A DNA stretch of 64,000 bases from CATOSK01 sp963665735 (GCA_963665735.1 OY762444.1:3534001-3598000); one strand, 5' to 3'. Counted from the first letter of the stretch, positions 16,159 to 24,887 are shown. Translations and numbers: made by a program. The notes: generated from the letters alone by a model not told the origin.

Positions 16159-17427
16159 CTATCCGAGCTTTGACTGCGCCGCCAGCCGCTTGCCCGCTAC
16201 CGCCATCATAACCGCTGCTACCGCCGCTATTCCGGCCATGACGATAAAGGCTTCCCGGTAGCTGCCTGTGGCGTCGTAGGCTATGCCCGAAGCCAATGGG
16301 CCAATGGCGAACCCGGTTACCTGGGCGGCCCGACTGACCCCGTAAATCGCGCCCAACGCGCCCCGCCCGTAGTAACTGGCCCACATTATCGGCACCAGCG
16401 TGGTTATTCCACCGGAGCAAAACCCCATCACGACGGCGAAAAGGTAGGTCTCAAAAAGGGTGTCCGTCACCACCAGAATTCCCAGGGCGCAGGTCGCCAC
16501 CAGGAAAAGCGACACCATCACCCACCGGGGCGAGACGCGGTCAGCCGCCGTTCCCACCAGCAAAACCCCCGCCGCCCCGGAGGTCGCCATGACGCTGATG
16601 GCCGCCACCGCCGCCGCCGGGTTGACGCCCATTTCCGTCAGGTGGGGAACCAGGTGCAGCCCGTAGCCGCCCGTTGCGTTGCTGACCAGGAACAGGGACG
16701 CCAGCGCCATCCAGAAGGCCGGCGTCCGGGCAACTTCTCTGAGGGTTAAAGACCGCTCTTCTGCGGACGTCCCGGTTTGACTGCCCCGCAACCCGTCGGC
16801 TTGGTCTCCCGGCCGGCCTCCGTCAATCGTCAGTCCCAGGTCTTCCGGCTGCCGGCGCACCAGCAAGGCGCAGGGAATGACGCCAATCAGAAACATCAAC
16901 GCGGCAAATCCCAGCCAGGCGGCGCGCCAACCCCACTCCGAAATCACCAGTTGGGTCAACGGGGCCAGGGCGATTACCCCGGCAGTGCCGGCAAAAAAAA
17001 CCAGGCCGGTCACCCGGCCCCGGTAGCGCAGGAACCATTTTCCCGCAATGACAGATGCCCCTATCTTCAACCCGCCCTGGTCGGCTATCCTTGCCGTGGT
17101 GTAGGCCAGGTAGAACCCCAACAGGGACTGCATCAGGGACAGATAGATGCAGGACAATGCGATGACCGTTCCGGTGAACACCAGCACCAGCCGGGAACCG
17201 AAGCGGTCCACGATTCGCCCGGTCAGGGGGGCCAGCGCTGCCCCGACGATTGCGCCGGCGCTGGTGGCCCCGGCGATTTCGGTGCGGCTCCAACCAAACT
17301 CCGCCGTCATGGGGACGACGAAAATGGTCAATACGGAAATGCTGGTAGCGGCGTTGGCAAACTCAATGCTGCCGGCGCAGGCGGCAACCACCCAACCGTA
17401 ATACGGCGATTTAGGGCGAAATTTCAT
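16159..17427 (-). CDS. MFS transporter, oxalate/formate antiporter-like
   Basis: This 422-aa major facilitator protein has about twelve membrane helices and the loop 2-3 signature GRIVDRFGSRL of the MFS. The N-terminal YYGWVVAACAG followed by FVVPMTAEFGWSR resembles the monocarboxylate/OFA group. The central loop (about residues 185-215) is hydrophilic. I use ATG 17427 (MKFRPKSPYYG) instead of the upstream TTG. It is divergent from radC, sharing about 140 bases. The transported solute is probably a carboxylate, by family only. Confidence 0.82.
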   Translation of the reverse strand: MKFRPKSPYYGWVVAACAGSIEFANAATSISVLTIFVVPMTAEFGWSRTEIAGATSAGAIVGAALAPLTGRIVDRFGSRLVLVFTGTVIALSCIYLSLMQSLLGFYLAYTTARIADQGGLKIGASVIAGKWFLRYRGRVTGLVFFAGTAGVIALAPLTQLVISEWGWRAAWLGFAALMFLIGVIPCALLVRRQPEDLGLTIDGGRPGDQADGLRGSQTGTSAEERSLTLREVARTPAFWMALASLFLVSNATGGYGLHLVPHLTEMGVNPAAAVAAISVMATSGAAGVLLVGTAADRVSPRWVMVSLFLVATCALGILVVTDTLFETYLFAVVMGFCSGGITTLVPIMWASYYGRGALGAIYGVSRAAQVTGFAIGPLASGIAYDATGSYREAFIVMAGIAAVAAVMMAVAGKRLAAQSKLG

Positions 17428-17567
17428 GGTAGCAAGTTGGTGTCCCGGGACGGTCAAGAATGTTCGGTTAGTTTAACAGACCAATCGCTGCCGTCCATCA
17501 CCGTACTAACGGACTGGAACCACCAACCCGGTATTGGATTCCCAATCCCGCATAAGGAGATGACCTT

Positions 17568-18305
17568 TTGGCAACGCTAACCACACCAACGGAAAAAGGC
17601 GCGCAGCACGACGCTTACCAACCACTAATCCGAGATATGCCCCAGGGGGAACGTCCCCGGGAGAGGCTGAAACACTACGGCGCGCGATACCTTAGCAACA
17701 CCGAGTTAATCGCCATTCTGCTGCGGACAGGGTTGCCGGGGGAAAATGTGCTGTCCATGTCCTCCCGGCTGCTGTCCACCTTCAACGGGCTGTCCGGCCT
17801 TGGCGCCAAGACTTTTGCGGAACTCTGCGCCGAGAAGGGTTTGAGCGAGGCCAAGGTGTGTCAACTGCTGGCCGGGCTGGAGTTAGGCCGGCGGTTCGCG
17901 TCGCTGGCCCCGGAGGAACGGGTGGTCATCCAGTCGCCCCAGGACGTAGCCAACCTGGTAGCGTCGGACATGGCCTCTTTCGACCAGGAACACCTGCGCG
18001 TGCTACTGCTGAACACCAAGAACCAGGTGTTGAACACGGTGGAAGTTTACGTCGGGAACGTCAACAGTTCCATTGTGCGGCCCGCCGAGGTCTTTCGTCC
18101 GGCGGTGCGGGAAAACGCCCCGTCGGTAATCGTCGTTCACAACCACCCTTCCGGCGACCCGACTCCCAGCCCGGAGGACGTTGCCATAACCAGGGACTTG
18201 GTAAAGGCGGGAAAACTGCTCAGCATCGAGCTTTTGGACCACGTGGTAATCGGCAGCGGCGGGCGGTTTGTCAGCCTGAACCAAAAAGGGTTAGGATTCG
18301 GCTAG
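17568..18305 (+). CDS. radC: DNA repair protein RadC family
   Basis: This 245-aa protein has an N-terminal helix-hairpin-helix-like UPF0758 domain (RERLKHYGARYLSNTELIAI) and a C-terminal JAMM-type domain with HNHPSGDPTPSPED near residues 191-204. The cellular role of RadC remains uncertain despite its name. TTG 17568 is the start, with AAGGAG eight bases upstream. The TAG stop (18303-18305) forms the first bases of a MITE-like element. Confidence 0.9.
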   Translation: MATLTTPTEKGAQHDAYQPLIRDMPQGERPRERLKHYGARYLSNTELIAILLRTGLPGENVLSMSSRLLSTFNGLSGLGAKTFAELCAEKGLSEAKVCQLLAGLELGRRFASLAPEERVVIQSPQDVANLVASDMASFDQEHLRVLLLNTKNQVLNTVEVYVGNVNSSIVRPAEVFRPAVRENAPSVIVVHNHPSGDPTPSPEDVAITRDLVKAGKLLSIELLDHVVIGSGGRFVSLNQKGLGFG

Positions 18306-18512
18306 GGCGTGTTGGCATATTCCGACGTCATTCCGGCGAAAGCCGGAATCCAGAAATTCCAGGCACGGAAAGCGTCCTTGAGGGACTAGGAGTCCTGGAT
18401 ACCGGCCTACGCCGGTATGACGGGTTTTGGGCGAAGGACGTGGATTCCCGCTTTCGCGGGAATGACGGTAGATTGTGGGAATACCCACCAATGAAATTGA
18501 CGACACCCCCTA
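18303..18512. mobile_element. MITE-like element with TA-flanked inverted ends
   Basis: The left end is TAGGGCGTGTTGGCATATTCC and the right end AAATTGACGACACCCCCTA, so the roughly 210-base unit is flanked by TA on both sides. Inside are three nested palindromes (CCGGCGAAAGCCGG, GGCCTACGCCGGT, CCCGCTTTCGCGGG). It has no coding capacity. TA duplication and short inverted ends suggest mobilisation by an IS630/Tc1-type transposase, which is not seen in this window. Confidence 0.6.
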
Positions 18513-18550
18513 GTCACACACCCGCAAAACCTGTCGAGAAAGGATAACCG

Positions 18551-18880
18551 ATGTCTTACTTCAAAGAATCCGAAGGCCGCGACTTCCTGGAACTGGCTGC
18601 CGGCGCCCGCACCCGGACTTTCTGGGGCGAAAATATGCTCCTGTCCCTGGTGACGATAGACGCCAACTCCGAAGTGCCGCGGCACACCCACCCTCACGAA
18701 CAGGCCGGCATTGTCGTTCAAGGGGAGATGGAAATGGGTATCGCCGACGAGGTGAAAGTGCTGCGGCCCGGCGATATGTACATCATCCCCGGCGGGGTGG
18801 AACACTACGCCAAGTGCGGCGACACCCCGGTTCTGGCCTTGGACGTATTCAGCCCGGTGCGGGAAGAGTTCAAGTACTGA
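18551..18880 (+). CDS. small cupin-domain protein
   Basis: This 109-aa single beta-barrel protein has cupin motif 1 HTHPHEQAGIVVQGEMEMG (metal ligands His, His, Glu) and motif 2 PGDMYIIPGGVEHYA (last His). Small cupins of this type bind a divalent metal and act as isomerases, dioxygenases or sensors. The substrate cannot be inferred. AAAGGA precedes the ATG. It is separated from the methyltransferase gene downstream by about 100 bases. Confidence 0.82.
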   Translation: MSYFKESEGRDFLELAAGARTRTFWGENMLLSLVTIDANSEVPRHTHPHEQAGIVVQGEMEMGIADEVKVLRPGDMYIIPGGVEHYAKCGDTPVLALDVFSPVREEFKY

Positions 18881-18985
18881 AACACCCCATCCGCGCTCCG
18901 GGGCAAACCCGTTGGCAACCGAGCGTCAAGCCGCAACGGGGCGGCCAAAATGTGACTTGGGATTCTCAACGCGGGGGCGTCCAAT

Positions 18986-19705
18986 ATGCTTGAAAGACAA
19001 ACGCCCGATTCCGGCGTCCGGAAGAGCCGGGTTGTTCGCAACGGCGTCGCCACCAATGACCTGGTGTTGAGCGCCTACAATCTGGGCAACTCCGAGGTAT
19101 TCCCCAAGATTCTTGCGCTCTACGTTGCTCCGGGCAGCGTCGTAGCCGACGTTACCTTTGGAAAAGGCGCGTTCTGGAAATTGGTTCCGGAAGGGGCTTA
19201 CCGCCTTTTGCCCAGCGATATTCTTGACGGGGTTGACTGCCGCAACCTGCCCTACCAGGATGGCGCAATAGATTGTGTCGTGCTGGACCCGCCCTATATG
19301 CACTCGCCCGGCGGAACGGCCCACCAGGGCCATTCGCCTTTTGAGGACCATTACCGCAACAACGGAACGGGAAACATCACCGGAAGCAAGTACCACGAGG
19401 CGGTGTTGGAGCTATACGCCGATGCCGGGCGGGAAGCCCACCGCGTCCTCCGGGAAAGGGGAGTTTGCATCGTCAAGTGCCAGGACGAAGTTTGCGCCAA
19501 TCGTCAACGGTTCACTCACGTCGAAATAATGAATGAGTACCAAAAGCTAGGTTTCGTGGCCGAAGACCTGTTTGTCGTAGTCAGGAACAACCGGCCCGGA
19601 GTCAGCCGAACCGTCAGACAAGTACACGCCCGGAAAAACCATTCCTACTTTCTGGTGTTCTGGAAGCGGGGAGGAACGGGGCCGTTATGGAATGCTGAGG
19701 GTTAA
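18986..19705 (+). CDS. orphan DNA (adenine/cytosine-amino) methyltransferase
   Basis: This 239-aa protein has the amino-methyltransferase catalytic motif DPPY at residues 101-104. The AdoMet-binding segment ADVTFGKGAFW lies before it, and further motifs (REAHRVLRERGVCIVKCQD, NHSYFLVFWK) follow. The order I-IV and the compact size fit a beta/N4-N6 type enzyme without a large target-recognition domain. No restriction endonuclease is next to it, so it may be regulatory or a phage/defence remnant. The start is ATG 18986, after a G-rich GCGGGGGCG. Confidence 0.78.
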   Translation: MLERQTPDSGVRKSRVVRNGVATNDLVLSAYNLGNSEVFPKILALYVAPGSVVADVTFGKGAFWKLVPEGAYRLLPSDILDGVDCRNLPYQDGAIDCVVLDPPYMHSPGGTAHQGHSPFEDHYRNNGTGNITGSKYHEAVLELYADAGREAHRVLRERGVCIVKCQDEVCANRQRFTHVEIMNEYQKLGFVAEDLFVVVRNNRPGVSRTVRQVHARKNHSYFLVFWKRGGTGPLWNAEG

Positions 19706-19816
19706 AGCATCACCTTCAACCTGACCAAACGCTTGTCAGACATGATGCCTATTGAATCCTTGCCAGACTGGATTAGGGCCGAGTTTCCCGGCAACCAAGC
19801 CTTAATACCCTCCGGG

Positions 19817-21421
19817 CTACCACCCCACGGCGCAACCGTCTTTGCGGGGTTCGGAACCACCGCTCAAGGCCCCGGTTTCCGGGTCGCGGCGAATAACCTG
19901 GCCGCCGCCCATGCCTACCCGGCTGTAACCCTGGGCCAGCCTTATCCGGTGTCCCCGGTTCTGGAGGTCAGCCATGACACCGGGGTTTAGCCCCTCTTCC
20001 AGGGCCACCGAGTCGCCCATGACCATGAACCGCAGGGCATTCAACGCCGGCTGGGGGTCCATGCCGAAGTCCACCATGTTGCTGATTACCTGCAAATGGC
20101 CCTGGGGCTGCATGAACCCGCCCATGACCCCATAGCACAGGTACAGCTCATCATCCCCGCCGCCGTTTGTCGTCGCCATCGCCGGGATGATGGTATGGAA
20201 GGGCCGCTTGCCCGGTTCCAGGGCGTTGGGATGGTCAGGGTCGAGGGAGAAGAGGGAGGCCCGGTTTTGCAGGACGATGCCGGTATCCGGCACTACCAGG
20301 CCGCTCCCGAAGTTGGAAAAGACGCTGTTGATGAATGAGCAGGCGTTCCCCTGGCCGTCAACGCAACTGATGTAAACGGTGTCGCTGCCTCCGTAGGGTT
20401 GGCCGTAGGGAACGGTGTCCATAGCGCGGGAGGAATCAATCAACTGCCGGCGTTGGTCGGCGTAGGCTTTGGAAGTAAGCTCATCAATAGGAACCTGGGC
20501 CTTGCGGGGGTCGGCGACGTAACGGTAAGCGTCAGCGAAGGCCAACCGCATGGCTTCAATCAGGTGATGGTAGGTTTCGGCGGTCTGACAGCCCATGCCG
20601 GCGATGTCGAATCCTTCGGCGATGTTCAACGCTTCCAGGGCGGCAATACCCTGGCCGTTGGGGGGACATTCCCAGCAGGTTATGCCCCGGTAGTCGGTGC
20701 GTATCGCCTCGTCCCAATCGGAGGTATGGTCAGCCAGGTCTTGAACGGACAGCCAACCGCCATGTTCCTGGACAAAGGACGCCATCTTTTCGGCCACCTT
20801 GCCGGTGTAGAAGGCCGGGGAACCTCCCTCGGCGACGGCCCGCAGGGTCTTGGCCAGGGTGGGCAGACGCATCACCTCCCCTTGCTTGGGGGCGCGCCCG
20901 TTGAGCAGCATTTGGTGGCCCGAAGGCAGTTGGGCCAGCCGGGGAGCCTGCCCCGCCCACTGGTTAGAGATTACGTCGGACACGGGAAAGCCGTCCTCGG
21001 CGTACTCAATGGCGGGTTGCAGAACGTGGGCCAAGGACATACTCCCGTGGGCTTCGATGATGGTCTCCCAACCCGAGACGGCGCCGGGAACCGACACGGA
21101 ATAAACCCCGTCGTCCGGCATATTCAGGCGTCCCTGACGGCGCAGTTCGGCGATGGATGCGGCGGCGGGGGCGCGTCCGCTGCCGTTGAGGGCGTGGACT
21201 TTCTTTTCGTCGGCGTTCCAGACCAGGGCGAACATATCCCCGCCGATGCCGGTGGATTCGGGTTCGACGACGTTGAGGACGGCGGCGGCGGCCACGGCGG
21301 CGTCAACGGCGTTGCCCCCCTGCATCATCATTCGCAGTCCGGCCATAGCCGCCAAGGGCTGGCTGGTGGCAACCATGCCGCGCTTGGCCCAAACCGTAGA
21401 ACGCCTGGAATCAAAGAACAT
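19817..21421 (-). CDS. ggt: gamma-glutamyltranspeptidase family protein
   Basis: This 534-aa Ntn-hydrolase proenzyme covers the full family fold: GGNAVDAAVAAAAVLNVVEP at the N-terminus, then the autoprocessing region GGSDTVYISCVDGQGN, where the Thr in SDTVYIS is the expected nucleophile at the start of the small subunit. The C-terminal GMGGGQVI is also typical. No signal peptide is present, so the protein should be cytoplasmic, unlike E. coli Ggt. In such heterotrophs it may hydrolyse gamma-glutamyl or N-acyl amide compounds. ATG 21421 has GAGGGGG upstream. Confidence 0.9.
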   Translation of the reverse strand: MFFDSRRSTVWAKRGMVATSQPLAAMAGLRMMMQGGNAVDAAVAAAAVLNVVEPESTGIGGDMFALVWNADEKKVHALNGSGRAPAAASIAELRRQGRLNMPDDGVYSVSVPGAVSGWETIIEAHGSMSLAHVLQPAIEYAEDGFPVSDVISNQWAGQAPRLAQLPSGHQMLLNGRAPKQGEVMRLPTLAKTLRAVAEGGSPAFYTGKVAEKMASFVQEHGGWLSVQDLADHTSDWDEAIRTDYRGITCWECPPNGQGIAALEALNIAEGFDIAGMGCQTAETYHHLIEAMRLAFADAYRYVADPRKAQVPIDELTSKAYADQRRQLIDSSRAMDTVPYGQPYGGSDTVYISCVDGQGNACSFINSVFSNFGSGLVVPDTGIVLQNRASLFSLDPDHPNALEPGKRPFHTIIPAMATTNGGGDDELYLCYGVMGGFMQPQGHLQVISNMVDFGMDPQPALNALRFMVMGDSVALEEGLNPGVMADLQNRGHRIRLAQGYSRVGMGGGQVIRRDPETGALSGGSEPRKDGCAVGW

Positions 21422-21504
21422 GACCGCAACCCCCTCTGTCGGTGGTGGATTGCGGTCAAGTTTATCATAGCTGGCCTTGCGCCGCTTACCGCCAATTACG
21501 ATTT

Positions 21505-21533
21505 TGGATAGGCCGGTACGCTGTGTTAAGATA
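21505..21533 (+). promoter_or_regulatory. promoter for the peroxiredoxin gene
   Basis: TTGGAT at 21505-21510 and TAAGAT at 21528-21533 are separated by 17 bp. The leader between it and the GTG start contains a short CTGGG...CCCAG stem. Confidence 0.5.
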
Positions 21534-21593
21534 ATTCCGGCTGGGGCGTATCGTCCCAGCCGGCTCCCAGAAAACGCTTAGGAGGACTTCATC

Positions 21594-22067
21594 GTGGCAG
21601 TAGAAGTAGGGCAAGCCGCCCCGGACTTCACCCTTTACGACACCGACCGCAACCAGCGCAGCCTGTCCGAGTTCAAGGGCAAGAACGTGGTGCTGGCCTT
21701 TTTCCCCGGCGCCTTCACCGGCGCCTGCACCAACGAAATGTGCACCTTCCGAGACCAGTTGGACCGATACAACTCTCTAAACGCCCAGGTCATCGGCATC
21801 ACCGTTGACCCGCCTTTCGCGCAGGCGGCGTGGGCTTCCCAGAACAACGTCACCTATCCCTTCCTCAGCGACTTCAACCGGGAAGTGGTCAACCAGTACG
21901 GCCTGGCTTTCCCCAACCTGGCCGGCATGGAGGGCTACGTCGCCGCCAACCGCGCCGTGCTGATAATTGACGGCGAGGGAGTCGTGCGCTACAAGTGGGT
22001 TGCTCCTTCGCCGCCCACCGAACCCGACTATGACGAAGTGATGAACGCCGTTTCCCAGTTGGGATAA
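21594..22067 (+). CDS. AhpE/Bcp-type peroxiredoxin
   Basis: This 157-aa thiol peroxidase has the peroxidatic site PGAFTGACTNEMC. Cys45 is peroxidatic, and a second Cys50 sits at the spacing used as resolving cysteine in E. coli Bcp. The overall sequence is closest to AhpE-like one-domain enzymes. It reduces peroxides in the cytoplasm. GTG 21594 has GGAGGA upstream. A strong hairpin follows the stop, so it is probably a single-gene transcript. Confidence 0.9.
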   Translation: MAVEVGQAAPDFTLYDTDRNQRSLSEFKGKNVVLAFFPGAFTGACTNEMCTFRDQLDRYNSLNAQVIGITVDPPFAQAAWASQNNVTYPFLSDFNREVVNQYGLAFPNLAGMEGYVAANRAVLIIDGEGVVRYKWVAPSPPTEPDYDEVMNAVSQLG

Positions 22068-22096
22068 CCTAACCGCAACGGCGATTACATTCGCTG

Positions 22097-22133
22097 ACTC
22101 GCGGCCAGTACGGGTTACGGTCTGGCCGCGAGT
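22097..22133 (+). terminator. strong hairpin downstream of the peroxiredoxin
   Basis: ACTCGCGGCCAG (22097-22108) and CTGGCCGCGAGT (22122-22133) form a perfect 12-bp stem with a 13-base loop. The stretch TATCCGTCCTTCTTT follows. The T-run is interrupted, so termination is likely but not certain. Confidence 0.6.
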
Positions 22134-22156
22134 TATCCGTCCTTCTTTGAGCGGGA

Positions 22157-22558
22157 ATGGACAACTTGAGGAAGGCGTTGGGGAAATACTGGGTCTTATA
22201 CTACCTGTGCTACGTCGTCAGCGTCGTGGTTCTGGTATGGTGGTATTGGGACGACCTCTTGCGGGGGGACGACCCATTGTTCCGGCTGGCAGCCATATTC
22301 GGGGTGTCGGCAGGCATAGCGTCCTTTATCGCAATTTCGGTGGAGTTGATTGGCCGTATGGTGCTACTAATTCCGGCAGCAGTCAGAACGATAAGAGAGC
22401 AAGGTCGTCAGGAAGGACGTGAGGAAGGACTGGAGGAGGGACTTCAACGGGCCAACGCTCAATGGGAGGCGTGGTTGCAGCGGCGGTTAAGGGCCGAAGC
22501 CAACAACGAACCCTTTGACGAGCCTCCCCCATCCAACGGGAACGGCAAGGTTTCCTGA
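22157..22558 (+). CDS. membrane protein with acidic/arginine repeat tail
   Basis: This 133-aa protein is of unknown family. Residues about 14-32 and 42-75 form two or three hydrophobic segments (including YYLCYVVSVVVLVWWYW), and AAVRTIREQGRQEGREEGLEEG then begins a charged helix with tetrapeptide units of the type G-R-[QE]-E. The tail ends in a Pro/Asn-rich stretch. It is probably anchored in the inner membrane with the charged tail in the cytoplasm. Its 3' two-thirds is repeated twice downstream. The ribosome site is weak (GAGCGGGA). Confidence 0.6.
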   Translation: MDNLRKALGKYWVLYYLCYVVSVVVLVWWYWDDLLRGDDPLFRLAAIFGVSAGIASFIAISVELIGRMVLLIPAAVRTIREQGRQEGREEGLEEGLQRANAQWEAWLQRRLRAEANNEPFDEPPPSNGNGKVS

Positions 22559-22609
22559 AACCATACCCACGAAACGCCCGCCGGTAAAGTCTTCTTTCGT
22601 GCAGTCTCG

Positions 22610-22852
22610 GTGGAGTTGATTGGCCGTATGGCGCTACTAATTCCGGCAGCAGTCAGAACGATAAGAGAACAGGGCCGCCAAGAGGGCCGTCAGGAAGGCC
22701 GTGAGGAGGGGCGTGAGGAAGGACTGGAGGAGGGACTTCAACGGGCCAACGCTCAATGGGAGGCGTGGTTGCAGCGGCGGTTAAGGGCCGAAGCCAACAA
22801 CGAACCCTTTGACGAGCCTCCCCCATCCAACGGGAACGGCAAGGTTTCCTGA
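22610..22852 (+). pseudogene. tandem 3' copy 2 of the membrane-protein gene
   Basis: This open frame of 80 codons could start at GTG 22610, which is an internal valine codon in the parent gene. It lacks the N-terminal membrane helices and has no ribosome site. It carries the longest repeat tail (five charged tetrapeptide units). It could be a silent cassette or a decaying duplicate, and translation is unproven. Confidence 0.5.
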
Positions 22853-22903
22853 AACCATACCCACGAAACGCCCGCCGGTAAAGTCTTCTTTCGTGCAGTC
22901 TCG

Positions 22904-23134
22904 GTGGAGTTGATTGGCCGTATGGTGCTACTAATTCCGGCAGCAGTCAGAACGATAAGAGAACAGGGCCGTCAGGAAGGCCGTGAGGAGGGGCGTGAGG
23001 AAGGACTGGAGGAGGGACTTCAACGGGCCAACGCTCAATGGGAGGCATGGTTGCAGCGGCGGCTAAAAGCCGAGGCCAACAACGAACCCTTTGACGAACC
23101 TACCCCGTCGCAGGGGAACGGCAAGGGTTCCTGA
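22904..23134 (+). pseudogene. tandem 3' copy 3 of the membrane-protein gene
   Basis: This second tail copy of 76 codons opens at the equivalent GTG 22904. It has one charged unit fewer than copy 2. Its last 30 codons have diverged (LKAEANNEPFDEPTPSQGNG), so it is the oldest copy or is under different constraint. No ribosome site is seen. Confidence 0.5.
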
Positions 23135-23152
23135 AACCAAACGTCCCCCGGC

Positions 23153-24112
23153 CTAACGTCGCTTTTCCCCAACCCGTTGCACAAACATCTCCGTCAGCCG
23201 GGGAGCGTCCACTTCCAGGCACACTTTGGCGTTGGGGGGGCGCCCGGAAATCCCTCTTACGTCGGCCACCGTTTGCCCCCTGGTCATTTCCCCGTGGGTT
23301 TCAATTGAGACGTAAAGCTCCCGGCAGGTGAACAGGCCGGGGTCAATGGCGTAGGCCACCGCCGGCACATCGTTGTAACGGATGCTCCCGGCGTCGGCCA
23401 ACAGCCCCCGGCCCCGGTAGTAGCTTTGCAGGAAGGGAGTCGCCGCCGTCAGCAAGTTGGTCAACGGTGTCCCCGCCGCCGCAAGTCGGGCCAACTGTTC
23501 CCCGCTGAACTCCACCCGGTCGCAAACGTCCAACCCCACTTGGGCCAGTGACGCCCCGGAATCGTAAACAATCGCCGCTGCTTCCGGGTCTTCGTAAAGG
23601 TTGGCCGTCGCCACCGGGGAAACATTGCCCGGCACGAAAACCGCTCCGCCCATGACGACGATTTCCGAGACCGACGCCGCCAGCCCCGGTTCCAGGCAAA
23701 GGGCCAGCGCGATGTTGGTCATTCGTCCCAAGGCCAGCAGGGTAATCTCCCCCGGCGCGGCCATCACCCGGTTGACGATTTCCACCGCCGCCGGTTGCGG
23801 GCCGGCCAGGCGGTCTTGCCACCCTGCCGGCGGAGAGGCCGCGCCGCCCAGGGCGTCTCCGCCGTGAACCTGCGATGCGAAGCCGGGGTTGGGCTGCCGC
23901 AGCAGGGGCTTGCCGGCGCCCCGGTAAACCGGCACGTCAGCACGTCCCGCCGCATCAAGAATCTGAAAGGCGTTGGCGGTGCAGGCGTCCACCGGGCCGT
24001 TGCCGTAAACGGTCGTGACGGCTTCCACCGACAACTCCGGGCTGGCCAGGGCCAACGCGATGGCGGCCAAGTCGTCCACTCCGGGGTCGGCGTCAATGAT
24101 TACCCGCTTCAT
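23153..24112 (-). CDS. inosine-uridine nucleoside hydrolase family protein
   Basis: This 319-aa protein has the N-terminal calcium-binding motif IIDADPGVDD (Asp9, Asp13, Asp14) of nucleoside N-ribohydrolases, the conserved MGGAVFVPGN, and EDPEAAAIVYDSG. It should release the base from a ribonucleoside for salvage. Length is typical. ATG 24112 has GGGGAG upstream on the reverse strand. It is divergent from the HAD gene, with only 61 bases between the starts. Confidence 0.88.
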   Translation of the reverse strand: MKRVIIDADPGVDDLAAIALALASPELSVEAVTTVYGNGPVDACTANAFQILDAAGRADVPVYRGAGKPLLRQPNPGFASQVHGGDALGGAASPPAGWQDRLAGPQPAAVEIVNRVMAAPGEITLLALGRMTNIALALCLEPGLAASVSEIVVMGGAVFVPGNVSPVATANLYEDPEAAAIVYDSGASLAQVGLDVCDRVEFSGEQLARLAAAGTPLTNLLTAATPFLQSYYRGRGLLADAGSIRYNDVPAVAYAIDPGLFTCRELYVSIETHGEMTRGQTVADVRGISGRPPNAKVCLEVDAPRLTEMFVQRVGEKRR

Positions 24113-24173
24113 CTTGTCTCCCCGTCACCGCCGGGCTAGAATCGGGCCTGATTATAACCCCAAGGAGAATTGC

Positions 24174-24887
24174 ATGGACACTTCCAACGTGAAGGCGTTT
24201 ATTTTCGACGTTTTCGGCACCGTCGTTGACTGGCGGGGCAGCATCATCCGCCAGTGCGAAGATTTTGGCCGGGTCAAGGGCATTGACGCCGATTGGGGCG
24301 CTTTCGCCGACGCCTGGCGCGGCAAGTACCGCCCCTACATGGACAAGGTTCGCACCGGCGAACTGCCCTGGACCAACCTGGATGCCCTGCACCGCTTGGG
24401 ACTGGAGGAAGTGCTGGCCGAGTTCGAGATTTCCGGCCTGTCCGACGACGAAAAGGCGGAAATTAACTTTTTCTGGCACTTCCTTCGCCCCTGGGCCGAC
24501 TCCGCGCCGGGCCTCTACCGCCTCAAGAACCGCTACATCATCGCCCCCATGTCCAACGGCAACATCCGGCTGATGACCGACATGGCCAAGTTCGGCGGGC
24601 TGCCCTGGGACTGCATATTGGGGGCCGAAGTCGCCCGCCACTACAAGCCCGACCCGGAAAGCTACCTGACCGCCGTGGAGCTGCTGGGTATGCAGCCGGA
24701 GCAGGTGGTAATGACCGCGGCCCACCAACCCGACCTGCTGGCCGCCGGAAGGGTGGGCCTGAAAACGGCCTTCGTTCCCCGCCCGATGGAACACGGCCCC
24801 GACCGCATCCCCGACCCCACGCCGGACCCGTCCTTCAACGTGGTAGCGTCCAGTTTCGTTGACCTGGCCGGCAAGGTTGGGGCATAA
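24174..24887 (+). CDS. HAD-superfamily hydrolase, haloacid dehalogenase type II-like
   Basis: This 237-aa protein has nucleophile Asp12 in IFDVFGTVVDW, an Arg at about 49 (AWRGKYRP) matching the substrate Arg of L-2-haloacid dehalogenases, SNGN in the second motif and Lys in ARHYKPDPESYL. The third motif reads MTAAHQPDLLAA instead of the SSNxWD of characterised dehalogenases. It therefore belongs to the TIGR01428-like group, but halide release is not assured. AAGGAG lies just before ATG 24174, and TATAAC near 24153 is a possible -10. Confidence 0.85.
   Translation: MDTSNVKAFIFDVFGTVVDWRGSIIRQCEDFGRVKGIDADWGAFADAWRGKYRPYMDKVRTGELPWTNLDALHRLGLEEVLAEFEISGLSDDEKAEINFFWHFLRPWADSAPGLYRLKNRYIIAPMSNGNIRLMTDMAKFGGLPWDCILGAEVARHYKPDPESYLTAVELLGMQPEQVVMTAAHQPDLLAAGRVGLKTAFVPRPMEHGPDRIPDPTPDPSFNVVASSFVDLAGKVGA

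Larger units (their letters stand above)
22337..23134 (+). repeat. three tandem copies of a gene tail
   Basis: Units begin with TCGGTGGAGTTGATTGGCCG at 22337, 22607 and 22901. Units 1 and 2 are 270 and 294 bases long and include an identical 49-base linker after the stop codon. Unit 3 ends at its stop (23134). Units are almost identical except for the number of 12-base G-R-[QE]-E codon blocks, which accounts for +24 bases in unit 2 and +12 in unit 3 relative to unit 1. Unit 3 also has several substitutions near its end. Confidence 0.9.
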
